A DNA stretch of 64,000 nucleotides from Nitrosospira multiformis (GCF_900111585.1 NZ_FOHI01000008.1:1-64000); one strand, 5' to 3'. Numbered from the stretch's first letter, positions 8,997 to 18,760 are shown. Numbers and translations: made by a program. Notes: a model not told the origin generated them from the letters alone.

Positions 8997-10588
8997 GCGC
9001 CGGGTTCCATGAAAATATCGTGCAATTCCTGAGCAAGACGCTTGCGATCTATCTTGCCATTGGGGTTGCGCGGCAAACTGCCCTCTCTGTACTCGATCCG
9101 GCTGGGTAGCATGAAGGCGGGAAGATGAGTCTTGCACGCAGCGAGCAACGCATCGTCGGCTGCCTTCAAACCCGCCCTCGGGGTCGCAATCAGGACAATA
9201 GCATGACCCAGCACAGGGTGGGGCACTCCCACCGCGGCGACTTCTCCCACCAGTTCCGTGCCATAAACGACTTCTTCGACCTCTGTCGGACTGACACGAT
9301 AACCAGATGTCTTGATCATTTCATCGCGACGACCGATAAAATAAAGAAAGCCTGCTTCATCCATGCGAACCGTATCTCCCGACCATACTGCCAGTTCGGG
9401 GATAGTCAGACCTGACTCCCGGTAAGGAACGGGCCTGAAGCGCTCAGCGGTTTTTTCCTTGTCATTCCAATACCCCATGGAAACAAGAGGACCTCTATGC
9501 ACCAGTTCGCCCGGTTCGCCGGGAGCGCAAGGCGACCCGTCCTCCCGTACCACCAGGACCTCAGCATTAGGAATTGCTTTGCCGATGGAGTCCGGACGGG
9601 TATCGACTTCTTCAGGCGGAAGAAAAGTGGAGCGAAAGGCTTCGGTAAGCCCATACATGAGAAACACGGCGGCATTGGGCAACACATTTCGCAGCAGATC
9701 AAGCGTCGCCCTCGGCATCGCCCCGCCGGAATTGGTGATATAACGTAACGAAATACCCTTCGGCCAGCTTAATTGCGCCAGTTGAATCCACAGAGGCGGA
9801 ACCGCCGCCAGCCCGGTAATCTTTTCTTCCTTCAATGCATCGATGATATCGCGCGGGAGCAGATAGTTCATCAGAACGCCAGTCGCTCCGACGCGAAACG
9901 CGGTAGTAAGCTGACTCAGTCCATAATCGAAACTGAGCGGCAACACGGACAGAATACGGTCGTCCGGACTGTTCTTCAAATATTGAGATACGCTTGCCGC
10001 GCCGGCTACGAGATTACGATGGGAAAGAACGACTCCTTTCGGCTTCCCCGTGCTTCCTGAGGTGTAGAGGATAGCAGCCATGTCAGCATCGGTGGCATGG
10101 TGCGGAACTGCCCGCCCATCAGGTTTGCCGGCGGTGACAACGTCATTCCAGGATACGACAGTCAGACCGGGAACAGACATGGTGGCTTCTGCCCGATCGG
10201 TTACGATCACCGCATGGAGATCATGACACTGAGGCAGCGCTTCGACAAGCAACTTCAACCGCTCGACCGAAGTCACGAGAATTCTTACGTTACAGTCGCG
10301 CAGGATGTAGGCCACCTGTTCCGGTTTCAGAAGCGGATTGACTGGCACGAAGGCGCCTCCCGCGGCCGCTGCCCCAAACAGACTCGTCACTGCCTCTATA
10401 CGTTTCTCCAGGTAGACCGCGACACGCTCGCCTCGATCCAGCCCCAGTGCCAGCAGACCCGCTCGCACCAAGCCGATTTCGCGCGCAAGATCAGCGTAAC
10501 TCAGTCTGTTTCGCTGGTAAACCAGCGCTTCCTTATCTGAAAAACGATTGGCAGATTCGAAAACGAGATCCTGGATAAGGTGCGTCAT
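8993..10588 (-). CDS. AMP-dependent acyl-CoA ligase, exosortase A system-associated type
   Basis: A 531-residue member of the ANL superfamily (acyl-CoA synthetases, NRPS adenylation domains). The P-loop-like AMP-binding motif is LYTSGSTGKPKGVVLSH (about residue 175). Other core motifs are MYGLTE, a GYWNDKEKT segment, and the C-terminal catalytic lysine region RNPNGKIDRKRL. It would activate a carboxylate as an acyl-adenylate and load it onto CoA or a carrier protein. No carrier protein gene is present between it and its neighbours. It follows prsR by 54 bp and overlaps the PLP decarboxylase by 4 bp, so the two act together. Confidence 0.85.
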   Translation of the reverse strand: MTHLIQDLVFESANRFSDKEALVYQRNRLSYADLAREIGLVRAGLLALGLDRGERVAVYLEKRIEAVTSLFGAAAAGGAFVPVNPLLKPEQVAYILRDCNVRILVTSVERLKLLVEALPQCHDLHAVIVTDRAEATMSVPGLTVVSWNDVVTAGKPDGRAVPHHATDADMAAILYTSGSTGKPKGVVLSHRNLVAGAASVSQYLKNSPDDRILSVLPLSFDYGLSQLTTAFRVGATGVLMNYLLPRDIIDALKEEKITGLAAVPPLWIQLAQLSWPKGISLRYITNSGGAMPRATLDLLRNVLPNAAVFLMYGLTEAFRSTFLPPEEVDTRPDSIGKAIPNAEVLVVREDGSPCAPGEPGELVHRGPLVSMGYWNDKEKTAERFRPVPYRESGLTIPELAVWSGDTVRMDEAGFLYFIGRRDEMIKTSGYRVSPTEVEEVVYGTELVGEVAAVGVPHPVLGHAIVLIATPRAGLKAADDALLAACKTHLPAFMLPSRIEYREGSLPRNPNGKIDRKRLAQELHDIFMEPGA

Positions 10589-10642
10589 TGGAAGCGAGCC
10601 TGTTGACTGTAATTTTGATATGGAATGCGTGTCTGCATGGAA

Positions 10643-11992
10643 TTACTTCAAGCCGTGGCGATTCATCAGATCATAAATGGTGGGACGGCTGACGCCCAGT
10701 AATTCAGCCGCCTTCACCACGTTCCCATCCACTCTCGCCAATGCTTTCATCAGCGCACTGCATTCTGCCCTGTCCCGTATCTGGCGAAGATTGATAGGTT
10801 CAGCTGCGCTTGTGCCGTATAGGCCGAGATCATCCGCGCCGATTACCGAGCCCTCTGCCATGATGACCGCGCGCTTGATACAATTCTCCATTTCACGCAC
10901 GTTGCCTGGCCATGAATGATTTTCAATGGCAGCCAGCGCTTCCTGGCTGAAATTCAGAGAGGAACGTTTCTCCTGCATGCAAAACTTGTTCTTGAAATGA
11001 TGGGCAAGTAGCGCGGCATCCCCCACCCGCTGTCGCAAGGGAGGAATGGTTATCACAATTTCACTCAAGCGGTAATACAAATCTTCGCGAAAACGTCCAT
11101 CCTCGATCAGTTTCTTGAGATTCTGATGCGTGGCACATACCACGCGCACGTCCACGGGTATTTCCTTCCGACCCCCTATTCGCTCGATCACCCTTTCCTG
11201 CAAAAAACGGAGAAGCTTGGCCTGCAAGGGCATGGGCAGATCGCCCACTTCGTCAAGAAAAAAAGTGCCTTCGTGCGCGAGCTCGATTTTTCCGGGCGTC
11301 TGCTTGATGGCTCCCGTATAAGCACCCTTTTCATAGCCGAACAATTCACTTTCCAGCAACGCCTCCGGGATGGCTGCACAATTAATGGCCATGAAGCGCT
11401 TCTCCCGCCTGGCGCTCAACTGATGGAGCGCCCGCGCCAGAATTTCCTTGCCGGTACCACTCTCACCCAGCAGTATAACCGTAGCATCCGAGGGTGCGAC
11501 TTTTTCCACGTTGCGGCATACCTTGCTCAAAACGGGATCGCGGGTTATGAGGCCGCTGATGGGAGAGTTCATCTGGGCCTGCAACAGCTTGCGATTCTCC
11601 TGCTGCAGAGCATAGAGATAGTATGCCCGTTCTATCACCAGGCTCAGGATATTGGGATCAAAAGGCTTCTGATGAAAGTCATAAGCCCCTGCAGCGATAG
11701 CCTTGAGAGCATTTCCATGGTCCTGATTCCCGGTGAGGACAATTACCTTCGTATCTGGCACGAGTTCAAGTATCTGTTCCAACGTAGCCAGGCCTTCCGA
11801 AGCACCATCCGCATCGGGAGGAAGCCCCAGGTCCATGGTAACAACGGCGGGCTCATGCCGTCTGACCAGAGCAAGCGCGCTTTCGCGGTCGCTTGCCACC
11901 AACACTTCATAAGCATCGAAGCTCCAGCGCAATTGGCGTTGCAATCCGGGATCATCCTCGATCACCAACAAACTCTTCTTATCCTGACTCAT
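10643..11992 (-). CDS. prsR: PEP-CTERM-system sigma-54 response regulator PrsR
   Basis: A 449-residue NtrC-family activator. Order: receiver domain (1 to about 125; acceptor Asp in VTMDLGLPPD), AAA+ domain (about 150-375; Walker A GESGTGKEIL and the sigma-54 contact loop GAYTGA, a known variant of GAFTGA), and a C-terminal Fis-type helix-turn-helix (VKAAELLGVSRPTIYDLM). It should activate RpoN-dependent promoters when phosphorylated by PrsK. The gene is 45 bp downstream of prsK in the same direction. Known PrsR targets in other bacteria include EPS and PEP-CTERM protein genes; none of the latter is in this window. Confidence 0.9.
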   Translation of the reverse strand: MSQDKKSLLVIEDDPGLQRQLRWSFDAYEVLVASDRESALALVRRHEPAVVTMDLGLPPDADGASEGLATLEQILELVPDTKVIVLTGNQDHGNALKAIAAGAYDFHQKPFDPNILSLVIERAYYLYALQQENRKLLQAQMNSPISGLITRDPVLSKVCRNVEKVAPSDATVILLGESGTGKEILARALHQLSARREKRFMAINCAAIPEALLESELFGYEKGAYTGAIKQTPGKIELAHEGTFFLDEVGDLPMPLQAKLLRFLQERVIERIGGRKEIPVDVRVVCATHQNLKKLIEDGRFREDLYYRLSEIVITIPPLRQRVGDAALLAHHFKNKFCMQEKRSSLNFSQEALAAIENHSWPGNVREMENCIKRAVIMAEGSVIGADDLGLYGTSAAEPINLRQIRDRAECSALMKALARVDGNVVKAAELLGVSRPTIYDLMNRHGLK

Positions 11993-12037
11993 TCAGTCCT
12001 CTTATTACCGGTATTACGGTCCCTCGAATTCATTAAA

Positions 12038-14119
12038 TCAGCCCGCCTTCTGAATGCCCGCAGTCCGCACTCCATAAAGAGGCAGAATGATCCGGAAAAT
12101 CGTACCACTCGAGGCGCTGCTGCTGACTTCCACCTCTCCGCCCAATTCGGAAACGTATTCCCTGCTTTCAAAAACACCTATTCCCATGCCTGCCGACTTG
12201 GTGGATTCGAAAGGTTTGAACAGCTTTTCACGAATGAATTTCTCGCTCATGCCATGTCCTGTGTCTTTTATTTCTATTACGGCAAAATCATTCTTTCGCA
12301 TTAGCCGAACCCATACTTGTCCATTGCGTGCAGTGGCTTCAATTGCATTTTGAATGAGATGGCCCACTACGCGCTCCAGTCGTGCAGCGTTTGCATATAC
12401 GGAAAGATCGGGATCCAGTATCTCGAGAACAGGTTTGAGCTCGGTAATGGATTTGCTTTTCACTACCGCCTGCAGCAACTCGGCAATAACGAGGGGGGCG
12501 GGCTTCTCCGGCGAATCGCCACTGCTCAATTTTTCCAGGAGACGCTTCATCTTTTGCACCGAGAGATATACGGTTTCTATCATGTCCTGCTGAAATTCGG
12601 GATTTTTCCTGTGCTTCTCAGCATTCGAGAGCAAGAGGGACAACTGTGAAACGAGATTCTTCAGATCATGCACGACGAAAGTCGACATGCGGTTGAAAGA
12701 CTCGAATTGGCGGGCAACCATCAGGGCATTCGCAGCCTCGTGCTGCGCCAGATAGCTTGCTGCCTGTTTCCCGGCGACCTTGAGCAGATCGCTTACTTCC
12801 CAGTTCAGCTTAACCTTGCTCCGCGGTTGGACCAGCACTACGAAGCCGAACAATTTTCGATGCTGAATCAGCGGCACGACCAGCCATGCCCTGGAAATTG
12901 CTTGCAGCCATTGGGGCAGAGGAATTGCGTACTTTTCGGGACCTGCCGCATATTCTCCCAGATCGATTACCCACTCCTTGTTTTCCAGAAATTGACAGAA
13001 GGGGCTGCTTGAGGACTCCACCCCACCTACTGGCGGTATATTCAAATGCGCGACGGGTTCGAAGCTCCCCGATTCCTTTCGGATCCACAAGCTTCCGCCC
13101 GGGCTTTCCACCAATTGCGCCAGAGCCTGGATTACGCGCTCCTCCAGCCCATGCTCGCCTTCAGCGAGAGTGCGGGTAAAATGCAGCCATTCTTCCCGAT
13201 AGTCATAGTTGTAACTGAAAAAATGCTTACTGATGAAGACCCTGAGCCAGGAGCGCAGCGTTCCGGAGAATAGCACCGCCAGAAGAAGAACGATTGCGCC
13301 AAACAGGAAACTGACCTGCATGACGGTACCCCAGCTTCCTCCGAAAAATCGAAGGTAGTAACCGGTGGCCGCCATTGCCAGCAAATAAGCGGCGGCGCCG
13401 AACAGCGCAGCCGAATAGAAAAGAATTCGGCGCGACACCGCAATCCCCAGCGACCAGTCGGGATTGCGTGCAGCAGAAACCGCGATAAGCGGAATGACCA
13501 GGGCATTGATTATTCCACGTGCTGCCCATATCTCGGGATTGATCTGCTTGAGAAGCAAAGCATCACTGTAGAGATAAAAATCGTAAGCAAAGATACCGCC
13601 GATGCCGAGACACGCAAACTTTATGCCCCATCGTTGTCGTAGAGGAGTGTTACGATAAACCTGCTCGACGAGGATCATACCCAGTATGGCCATGGCAAGA
13701 CTTCCGACTATAGTGCTCGTGAAATCAGCCGTGGCGTGGAACGCATGGTCATCTTTCCCGTGCGAATACGCCGTTACAAAAAGACAACCGGTGTATAGCA
13801 ATGCAATGGCCGTGAGAGCCGGGGAAGTTCTTGCACCGGAGGAATTTTTTTCCTGCTGGTGGAGTCCCAGCAGCACGATCAGAAAACCTGTCCATCCAGC
13901 ATTTCTCAGAATCTCCAGCACATCCGATGAAAGGGAAAGAGGAGCATTCTGGTTTGCCTGATAAGCAAAGAAGGCGGCCCACAGTACCGAAAGCAGGCAC
14001 GCGACAAGGAGCATCATGCCATGCAGCCGCCCTCGCCAGCTTGTAAGCAGGAGCGCAGCCAAGACCAGATGCGCCATTCCAGCCATTGCATAGCTGGCGG
14101 TGGCTACCGTCGTCAGCAT
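12038..14119 (-). CDS. prsK: PEP-CTERM-system sensor histidine kinase PrsK
   Basis: A 693-residue membrane kinase. The first 300 residues form about eight to nine hydrophobic helices. Next comes a GAF-like region (about 310-450). The dimerisation/phospho-acceptor segment is FVVHDLKNLVSQLSLLL (about 480, acceptor His in HDLKN), and the ATPase domain shows NAIEA, DTGHGMS and GMGIGVFES. Architecture and position next to prsR match the PrsK/PrsR pair of exosortase systems. The signal sensed is unknown; the multi-helix sensor suggests a membrane or envelope cue. It lies 22 bp downstream of the sugar transferase gene. Confidence 0.9.
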   Translation of the reverse strand: MLTTVATASYAMAGMAHLVLAALLLTSWRGRLHGMMLLVACLLSVLWAAFFAYQANQNAPLSLSSDVLEILRNAGWTGFLIVLLGLHQQEKNSSGARTSPALTAIALLYTGCLFVTAYSHGKDDHAFHATADFTSTIVGSLAMAILGMILVEQVYRNTPLRQRWGIKFACLGIGGIFAYDFYLYSDALLLKQINPEIWAARGIINALVIPLIAVSAARNPDWSLGIAVSRRILFYSAALFGAAAYLLAMAATGYYLRFFGGSWGTVMQVSFLFGAIVLLLAVLFSGTLRSWLRVFISKHFFSYNYDYREEWLHFTRTLAEGEHGLEERVIQALAQLVESPGGSLWIRKESGSFEPVAHLNIPPVGGVESSSSPFCQFLENKEWVIDLGEYAAGPEKYAIPLPQWLQAISRAWLVVPLIQHRKLFGFVVLVQPRSKVKLNWEVSDLLKVAGKQAASYLAQHEAANALMVARQFESFNRMSTFVVHDLKNLVSQLSLLLSNAEKHRKNPEFQQDMIETVYLSVQKMKRLLEKLSSGDSPEKPAPLVIAELLQAVVKSKSITELKPVLEILDPDLSVYANAARLERVVGHLIQNAIEATARNGQVWVRLMRKNDFAVIEIKDTGHGMSEKFIREKLFKPFESTKSAGMGIGVFESREYVSELGGEVEVSSSASSGTIFRIILPLYGVRTAGIQKAG

Positions 14120-14141
14120 CTCGGACTAGAGTTCCTCAAAA

Positions 14142-15533
14142 TCATCTTCCACCCTTGCCTAACAGGACAACCTCGATGGTTTCTATCAGGATAATGACAT
14201 CAAGGAACAAACTGTGGTTCTTCACATAGTAGAGATCGTACTGAAGCTTTTCGATCGCGTCTTCCACTGAGGCCCCATATTGATAGCGAACTTGCGCCCA
14301 TCCCGTTATTCCCGGTTTTACGCTGTGCCTGACGTTGTAATAGGGAATTTCCGCAATCAACTGGTTCACGAAATAAGGTCTCTCCGGACGTGGCCCGACG
14401 AAGCTCATATCCCCGTTAAGCACGTTGAATATCTGGGGAAGCTCATCAATCCGCAGTTTGCGGATAATTCTACCGACACGTGTCACTCGCGGATCATTTG
14501 TCAGCGCCCACTGCGGCTTCCCCCCCCTCTCGGCATCATTCCGCATGCTGCGAAATTTGGCGACCATAAAGGTCTTACCACCCTTTCCTACCCTTTCCTG
14601 GCGGTAAAAAATCGGACTGCCATCCTCCAGAAGAATACAAAGCGCAGTGACGACCATGACGGGTAACGTAATAATCAACAGTATGCTGCTCGCAACCACA
14701 TCGAAAACACGCTTGATGGCGGTTCGAAGAAGGCTCTGATCAAATCCCCCGCCAAAAATCAGCCAACTCGGGTAAAGGGAATTGACACGAATCTTGCCTT
14801 GCTCACGCTCGAAAAAAGCGGCTGAATCGGTAACCTTGACACCGTTCAGCTTGCATTCCAGCAAATCCTGTATCGGGAAGCATCCTCCTCTTCGTTCTTG
14901 GATCGCGATGATGATCTCCCTCACCTTGAGACGGTTCACCAGGGACATCAGGGAATCCACTCTGGGCAATACCGAGGAGGCCGGGACCTGCAGCTCTTCA
15001 TCGGCTAGGGGAACGAAACCGACGATCTTCAGGCCCCTGTGTCTGGAACCATCTTTCGCCCGCTCGACGAACTCTCTGGCCCTTCCGCCTATTCCCAGCA
15101 CAATGGCCTGGGATTCGAGAAGCCGCAGGCTCGACCATTTAAGAAAAGCCGCGCGCGTCATGAGAATGCCGGAAAAGGCAAGGAGCATTACCAGTCCCAA
15201 TATGCCTCGCCCGAGATAGAGATCGGGCACCAGATAGAATATCAGGGTCATGATCCCGAATCCGGCCAGTAAGGATGGCATCAGGCGGAACAGGGTATCC
15301 TTGATATCCAGCCGCGAATCGAGCTGATACAGTCCCATCGCGGCCATGCACAGAATCATGACAAAAGCAAAGGTGCCAGCTTCCGGAAGCAAGGAAGAGA
15401 GAGAAAATGGCTCAACGTAGTTAAAAAAACGAAGGCCTGTTCCAAGATACACTACGAACATCAGTACGAATACTTCCGCGCCGATGAGCAGGACTACCGT
15501 TCTTGATATGTAATGATTAGAAATACGAAACAA
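14142..15533 (-). CDS. Initiating sugar-phosphate transferase of the EPS locus (EpsB/WbaP type)
   Basis: A 463-residue polyisoprenyl-phosphate hexose-1-phosphate transferase. It has four N-terminal membrane helices, a nucleotide-binding-like middle region, one further helix (about 280-300) and the C-terminal catalytic domain with conserved VGKGGKTFMVAKFRSMR, FVGPRPERPYFV and KPGITGWAQVRYQYGAS. Such enzymes put the first sugar on undecaprenyl phosphate to start exopolysaccharide synthesis. It is the first gene of the leftward operon that continues into prsK and prsR. Length and architecture fit the family version typical of exosortase loci. Confidence 0.87.
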   Translation of the reverse strand: MFRISNHYISRTVVLLIGAEVFVLMFVVYLGTGLRFFNYVEPFSLSSLLPEAGTFAFVMILCMAAMGLYQLDSRLDIKDTLFRLMPSLLAGFGIMTLIFYLVPDLYLGRGILGLVMLLAFSGILMTRAAFLKWSSLRLLESQAIVLGIGGRAREFVERAKDGSRHRGLKIVGFVPLADEELQVPASSVLPRVDSLMSLVNRLKVREIIIAIQERRGGCFPIQDLLECKLNGVKVTDSAAFFEREQGKIRVNSLYPSWLIFGGGFDQSLLRTAIKRVFDVVASSILLIITLPVMVVTALCILLEDGSPIFYRQERVGKGGKTFMVAKFRSMRNDAERGGKPQWALTNDPRVTRVGRIIRKLRIDELPQIFNVLNGDMSFVGPRPERPYFVNQLIAEIPYYNVRHSVKPGITGWAQVRYQYGASVEDAIEKLQYDLYYVKNHSLFLDVIILIETIEVVLLGKGGR

Positions 15534-16127
15534 TTTTCACCCCTCATCCTATGCCGCAACGGGCAACAATGAGCAAGACAGCTCGCGCCGCCTCTTTCAG
15601 CCGTCTCTTTCCTTTTGTCGAACCGAAGATCTGGCAGAGAGACTTCAGGTCCGACACGTGCGAAAAATTATCTGCCGGATTAAACACACTGCTTAAAGTA
15701 CTGCTGGGCCGCCCATTCAATTCTCCGATGCCAGTGTGACGCATGGCGCCATTCCTGCACTCATAAGTATCTAACTTCCTGGATTATATGAGACATTCTT
15801 CGAATGAGGATCCGTTTTCCGAACTGGATCGCTACATCATATCAATTTCTACAGCAGGGACAATTGGACTTTAGTACGCCAAGAATCGGAAAGGGGCGTC
15901 GTCCGGAGCACTGGGCAGTCTTCCGCATCAAACACTACGAAAACATGAAAAGGAGAAGGGGAACAGAAACCAGCAGGAACCAGAGGTGAAAAGGATATTG
16001 GGCTGAAGTATTGGACGGACTATTGGCTATTGAGCGAAATCTTTTTTGAATACTCTAGCGAACCTTCCAGGCTTTCATGCTGAAGAGCTGGGTGATGTCA
16101 GGGAAGCCTGCCGCGGATGCGAAACAC
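15534..16127. other. Intergenic region upstream of the EPS operon
   Basis: About 590 bp with no convincing protein on either strand. It should contain the promoter of the leftward operon starting at 15533 and the 3' end of the leftward response regulator gene that stops at 16128. I looked for a sigma-54 GG-N10-GC pair near the operon start and found only imperfect matches, so no site is annotated. Confidence 0.4.
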
Positions 16128-16793
16128 TCAATGGCTCATTTTCGAGGAGTCCCCGGGGTAGATGGATCCCTTGACAATCAAAGCCAGCTTGAGCCGGTCG
16201 GCAATATCCAGCTTGCGAAAGACTTCCGTCAGGTGAGCTTTTACCGTGCGCTCCGTAATATCCAACCGACGGGCAATCTGCTTGTTCGATTCACCGTTTC
16301 CCACAAGCGTTGCAATTTCATATTCACGTTGAGTCAAATTGGCAAGCAGCTCTCCAATCGCCTGTTTGATTTTGGTCTTTTCCTGGGTGATCGTAACAAG
16401 CTCATTCAGCAGATGCCAGCTGAGCGTTCTTCGAATCCAGAGTTCGCCGCGTTGCACCGCTGTCACCACACTGTGTAGCTGCTCTCCATCGATATCGCGC
16501 CGGCAAACTCCCTTGACACCGGTTCTGAACAACGCCCACTCAGCCTCGTCCGGAAGGGAGTGACTCAAGATTATCACTTTAGCCTCTGGATGCAATTTTA
16601 TAAGTGCCGAAATTCCACCTGGAGCATTCAATTGCGGCAAATCATAATCCAGCAGCAGAACTGAAGGCTTTAAACGAGCCAGTTCAACCTTGAGAGATTC
16701 AAGATTGGTCGAGCAGAATATCGGAGACAGGGTGCGCACCCCCTGCTCCCAATGATACAGATCGTCCTGAGAAGCGCTAGCCAGCAGGATCAA
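16128..16793 (-). CDS. LuxR/NarL-type response regulator
   Basis: A 221-residue protein with an N-terminal receiver-like domain (1 to about 120; acceptor Asp in SVLLLDYDLPQLN) and a C-terminal GerE/LuxR helix-turn-helix (about 150-210; LTQREYEIATLV, then NKQIARRLDITERTVKAHL). The usual N-terminal acidic pair is weak (ILLASAS), and the conserved Lys region reads GVKGVCRRD, so phosphorylation chemistry may be atypical. It follows a second receiver-like gene by 27 bp and a protease gene further upstream, all leftward, so the three probably form one operon. No sensor kinase is adjacent. Confidence 0.85.
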   Translation of the reverse strand: MILLASASQDDLYHWEQGVRTLSPIFCSTNLESLKVELARLKPSVLLLDYDLPQLNAPGGISALIKLHPEAKVIILSHSLPDEAEWALFRTGVKGVCRRDIDGEQLHSVVTAVQRGELWIRRTLSWHLLNELVTITQEKTKIKQAIGELLANLTQREYEIATLVGNGESNKQIARRLDITERTVKAHLTEVFRKLDIADRLKLALIVKGSIYPGDSSKMSH

Positions 16794-16820
16794 GGAGTTC
16801 TCCCGGAAAAAAACAAGTCA

Positions 16821-17306
16821 TCAGTGCAGCACTCTATCCATTATTTTGCCCAGCATCTGCCGTGTCACCCAGATCTCACCACGGTCCACGACACGAACAG
16901 CCTTCAAAAAATAAAAAGGATCAGTCTCGTGGCTGAGACAGCCGCGCGCCCCATTCGCCAGGGCCTGGATGATCTGCTCCTCCTGAACTGATTTATCGGT
17001 CAGCAGTAACACGAGCGTTTCGGGGCATGTCCGGTGTAAAGCTTCCAGCAGCGCGCATTCCCTTTCAATGGATAAATCGAGATTGACAAAAAGAATACGC
17101 GGCTTGAGTTGGGTAATCCTGGCAACCACATCTTCAATTGATACAAGGTTTTTATCAGGCTCAGGCTCATGGGCTGCAGGAATGCCGTCCCCGTCGGACA
17201 TCACATCTGTCAACACCTCGATACCCGACCCTTCCTGCAAAGACTGCTCCAATTTCGAACGCCTGCCGGCGTCAGTGTCCGCTATTGCCACGGTAACGGT
17301 TTGCAT
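16821..17306 (-). CDS. Receiver-only protein lacking the phospho-acceptor Asp
   Basis: A 161-residue protein that resembles the receiver half of a NarL-type regulator and ends where the helix-turn-helix should begin. The acceptor position reads ILFVNLDLS, so Asn sits where the downstream paralogue has Asp (LLLDYDLP). The C-terminal stretch GEIWVTRQMLGKIMDRVLH matches the linker in the next gene (GELWIRRTLSWHLLNEL), showing common ancestry and loss of the DNA-binding domain. The start at 17306 has an AAGGAG site; an upstream ATG five codons earlier lacks one. It may act as an unphosphorylated partner or decoy for the neighbouring regulator. Confidence 0.75.
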   Translation of the reverse strand: MQTVTVAIADTDAGRRSKLEQSLQEGSGIEVLTDVMSDGDGIPAAHEPEPDKNLVSIEDVVARITQLKPRILFVNLDLSIERECALLEALHRTCPETLVLLLTDKSVQEEQIIQALANGARGCLSHETDPFYFLKAVRVVDRGEIWVTRQMLGKIMDRVLH

Positions 17307-17383
17307 TGTTTCTCCTTCCAATTACTTCTCAATATCCAAAAATCAGTCGAGTTGCGGGTATGAGCAGATTTTCAATCACGTCT

Positions 17384-18184
17384 TTACTCCGGTTCGATGC
17401 GACGCAGCAGTTCCTGGATATAAGTCGCAGGGATAGCATAGGTTATGCCGCTCGGATTGCTGAGCGCCGCCTCCTTCTTCCCCTTCACGAATACCATGTT
17501 GATTACGCCATAGACTACCCCGGACTCGGGATCATAAAGCGGACTCCCGCTATTGCCCGGATACGCAGTGCCGTCGAGCTGAAAAACCGCATAAATGGGC
17601 TTTTGTAACTGATTGATCATCTTCGCGTCGAGTTGCCGCGAATTATGCGCGGGCAAAATAATCGGCGTGATGGATGAAACCATGGCACGATGGGTAACCG
17701 GGTAAAACCCAAGGACCATCCCGATCGGGAAACCGGTGAAAGCCAGATTCTGCCCTTCACGCACTTTGCGGGCATCTCCCAGTTCCATGGCTGGCAGAGC
17801 CTCGCCGGAAATTCTGAGCACCGCCAGATCGTGCTCCTTGTCGATTGCAGCAATATTGGCAGACCTGAGTTCACCCTGTTTTCCCTTGCCGGTAATGACG
17901 GTATATGACTCATGATTGGCAACGTCCAGCACCTCGGGAACAACATGAGCATTCGTAACCACATGGAGGCCATCATTCAATACAAAACCGGTTCCGAGGA
18001 AATTCAGAGCGGGCGAACGTGTTTTCTGGAAAGTACCCACCCCTACGATCGAGGGCTTGACACGTTCAATGGTTTTGACGAGATCGCTACCCCAGAGCGG
18101 GGTAACGAACATGAGCGCCAAAACGCTGAGGTATTGAACAGAGCCGATGTGGAGAACCAGCAAGGCTTTGCGGATGCGTATCAT
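17384..18184 (-). CDS. Secreted trypsin-like serine protease (S1 family)
   Basis: A 266-residue protein with an N-terminal hydrophobic signal segment (about 8-32) and a trypsin fold. The triad can be placed: His in VVTNAHVV, Asp in KEHDLAVLRI and Ser in YPGNSGSPLYD. There is no PDZ domain, so it differs from DegP/HtrA proteases. It would act in the periplasm or outside the cell. It is the first gene of a leftward group with two response-regulator-like genes, 77 bp upstream of the receiver-only gene, which suggests a stress or envelope response unit. Target unknown. Confidence 0.82.
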   Translation of the reverse strand: MIRIRKALLVLHIGSVQYLSVLALMFVTPLWGSDLVKTIERVKPSIVGVGTFQKTRSPALNFLGTGFVLNDGLHVVTNAHVVPEVLDVANHESYTVITGKGKQGELRSANIAAIDKEHDLAVLRISGEALPAMELGDARKVREGQNLAFTGFPIGMVLGFYPVTHRAMVSSITPIILPAHNSRQLDAKMINQLQKPIYAVFQLDGTAYPGNSGSPLYDPESGVVYGVINMVFVKGKKEAALSNPSGITYAIPATYIQELLRRIEPE

Positions 18185-18269
18185 CCCTCGAATTCATTTA
18201 CAACTTCAACCGATCCCCTGAGACCCCCTCCAATTTCTTCCTGTATTATTCGCGCAGCGGCCCGCAGGC

Positions 18270-18527
18270 TCACCTGCACCCTTCCATCTTGTAGATGAAG
18301 TAACCGTCCTTGCTGATTGCTTCCTCGACATTGGCAGGGGCCTTTTCGCTGTGGCAGAACCTGCACTCCCTGCTGCTAACCGTTGCATCGCCTTCACCAA
18401 CAGAAGTCAGCCACTGCTTCGCATACTCGATCGCTTTCTTGTCGTCTCTCGTGTTTGTGAACACGTCAAAGTGCATCGTGCGGCCATCCTTGGCTTTCAC
18501 CCAAGTATCATATACATGCATTTCCAT
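18270..18527 (-). CDS. DUF2024 family protein
   Basis: An 85-residue protein matching the small DUF2024 family: it opens with MEMHVYDTWVKAKDGRTMHF and carries CRFCHSE in the middle and a C-terminal GYFIYKMEGC segment. The family has no established function. The three Cys and one His could bind a metal, but this is only a guess. It is 85 bp upstream of the protease gene on the same strand, and about 330 bp separate it from the divergent porin gene. Confidence 0.75.
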   Translation of the reverse strand: MEMHVYDTWVKAKDGRTMHFDVFTNTRDDKKAIEYAKQWLTSVGEGDATVSSRECRFCHSEKAPANVEEAISKDGYFIYKMEGCR

Positions 18528-18760
18528 AAACTTTCCTCTTCGATGGTTTCAAGTCTTACCGGAGTTGGTAATTCAATAACAGCACATAGACTATCACGGC
18601 AAAAGAAAAAGTGAAATGTAGCGCATGCCGAGCCATTGTTTTTCTATGTCACTTCATTATATTGCCCCTCTCTGCGCCTGCTTCCGATTCAAAACGATGC
18701 ACGGTTGACATGACGTCAAACCCTTTTCAGGCGCGCCGATCTGGCCCGAAATCATCAGGT

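Noticed and set aside
11126-12304. A 392-codon rightward open frame opposite prsR and the end of prsK
   Set aside because: It spans two well-supported leftward genes and has no recognisable motif or ribosome-binding site.
15534-15800. Sigma-54 promoter for the EPS operon
   Set aside because: PrsR context makes it attractive, but the GG/GC elements I found do not have the required 10-bp spacing.
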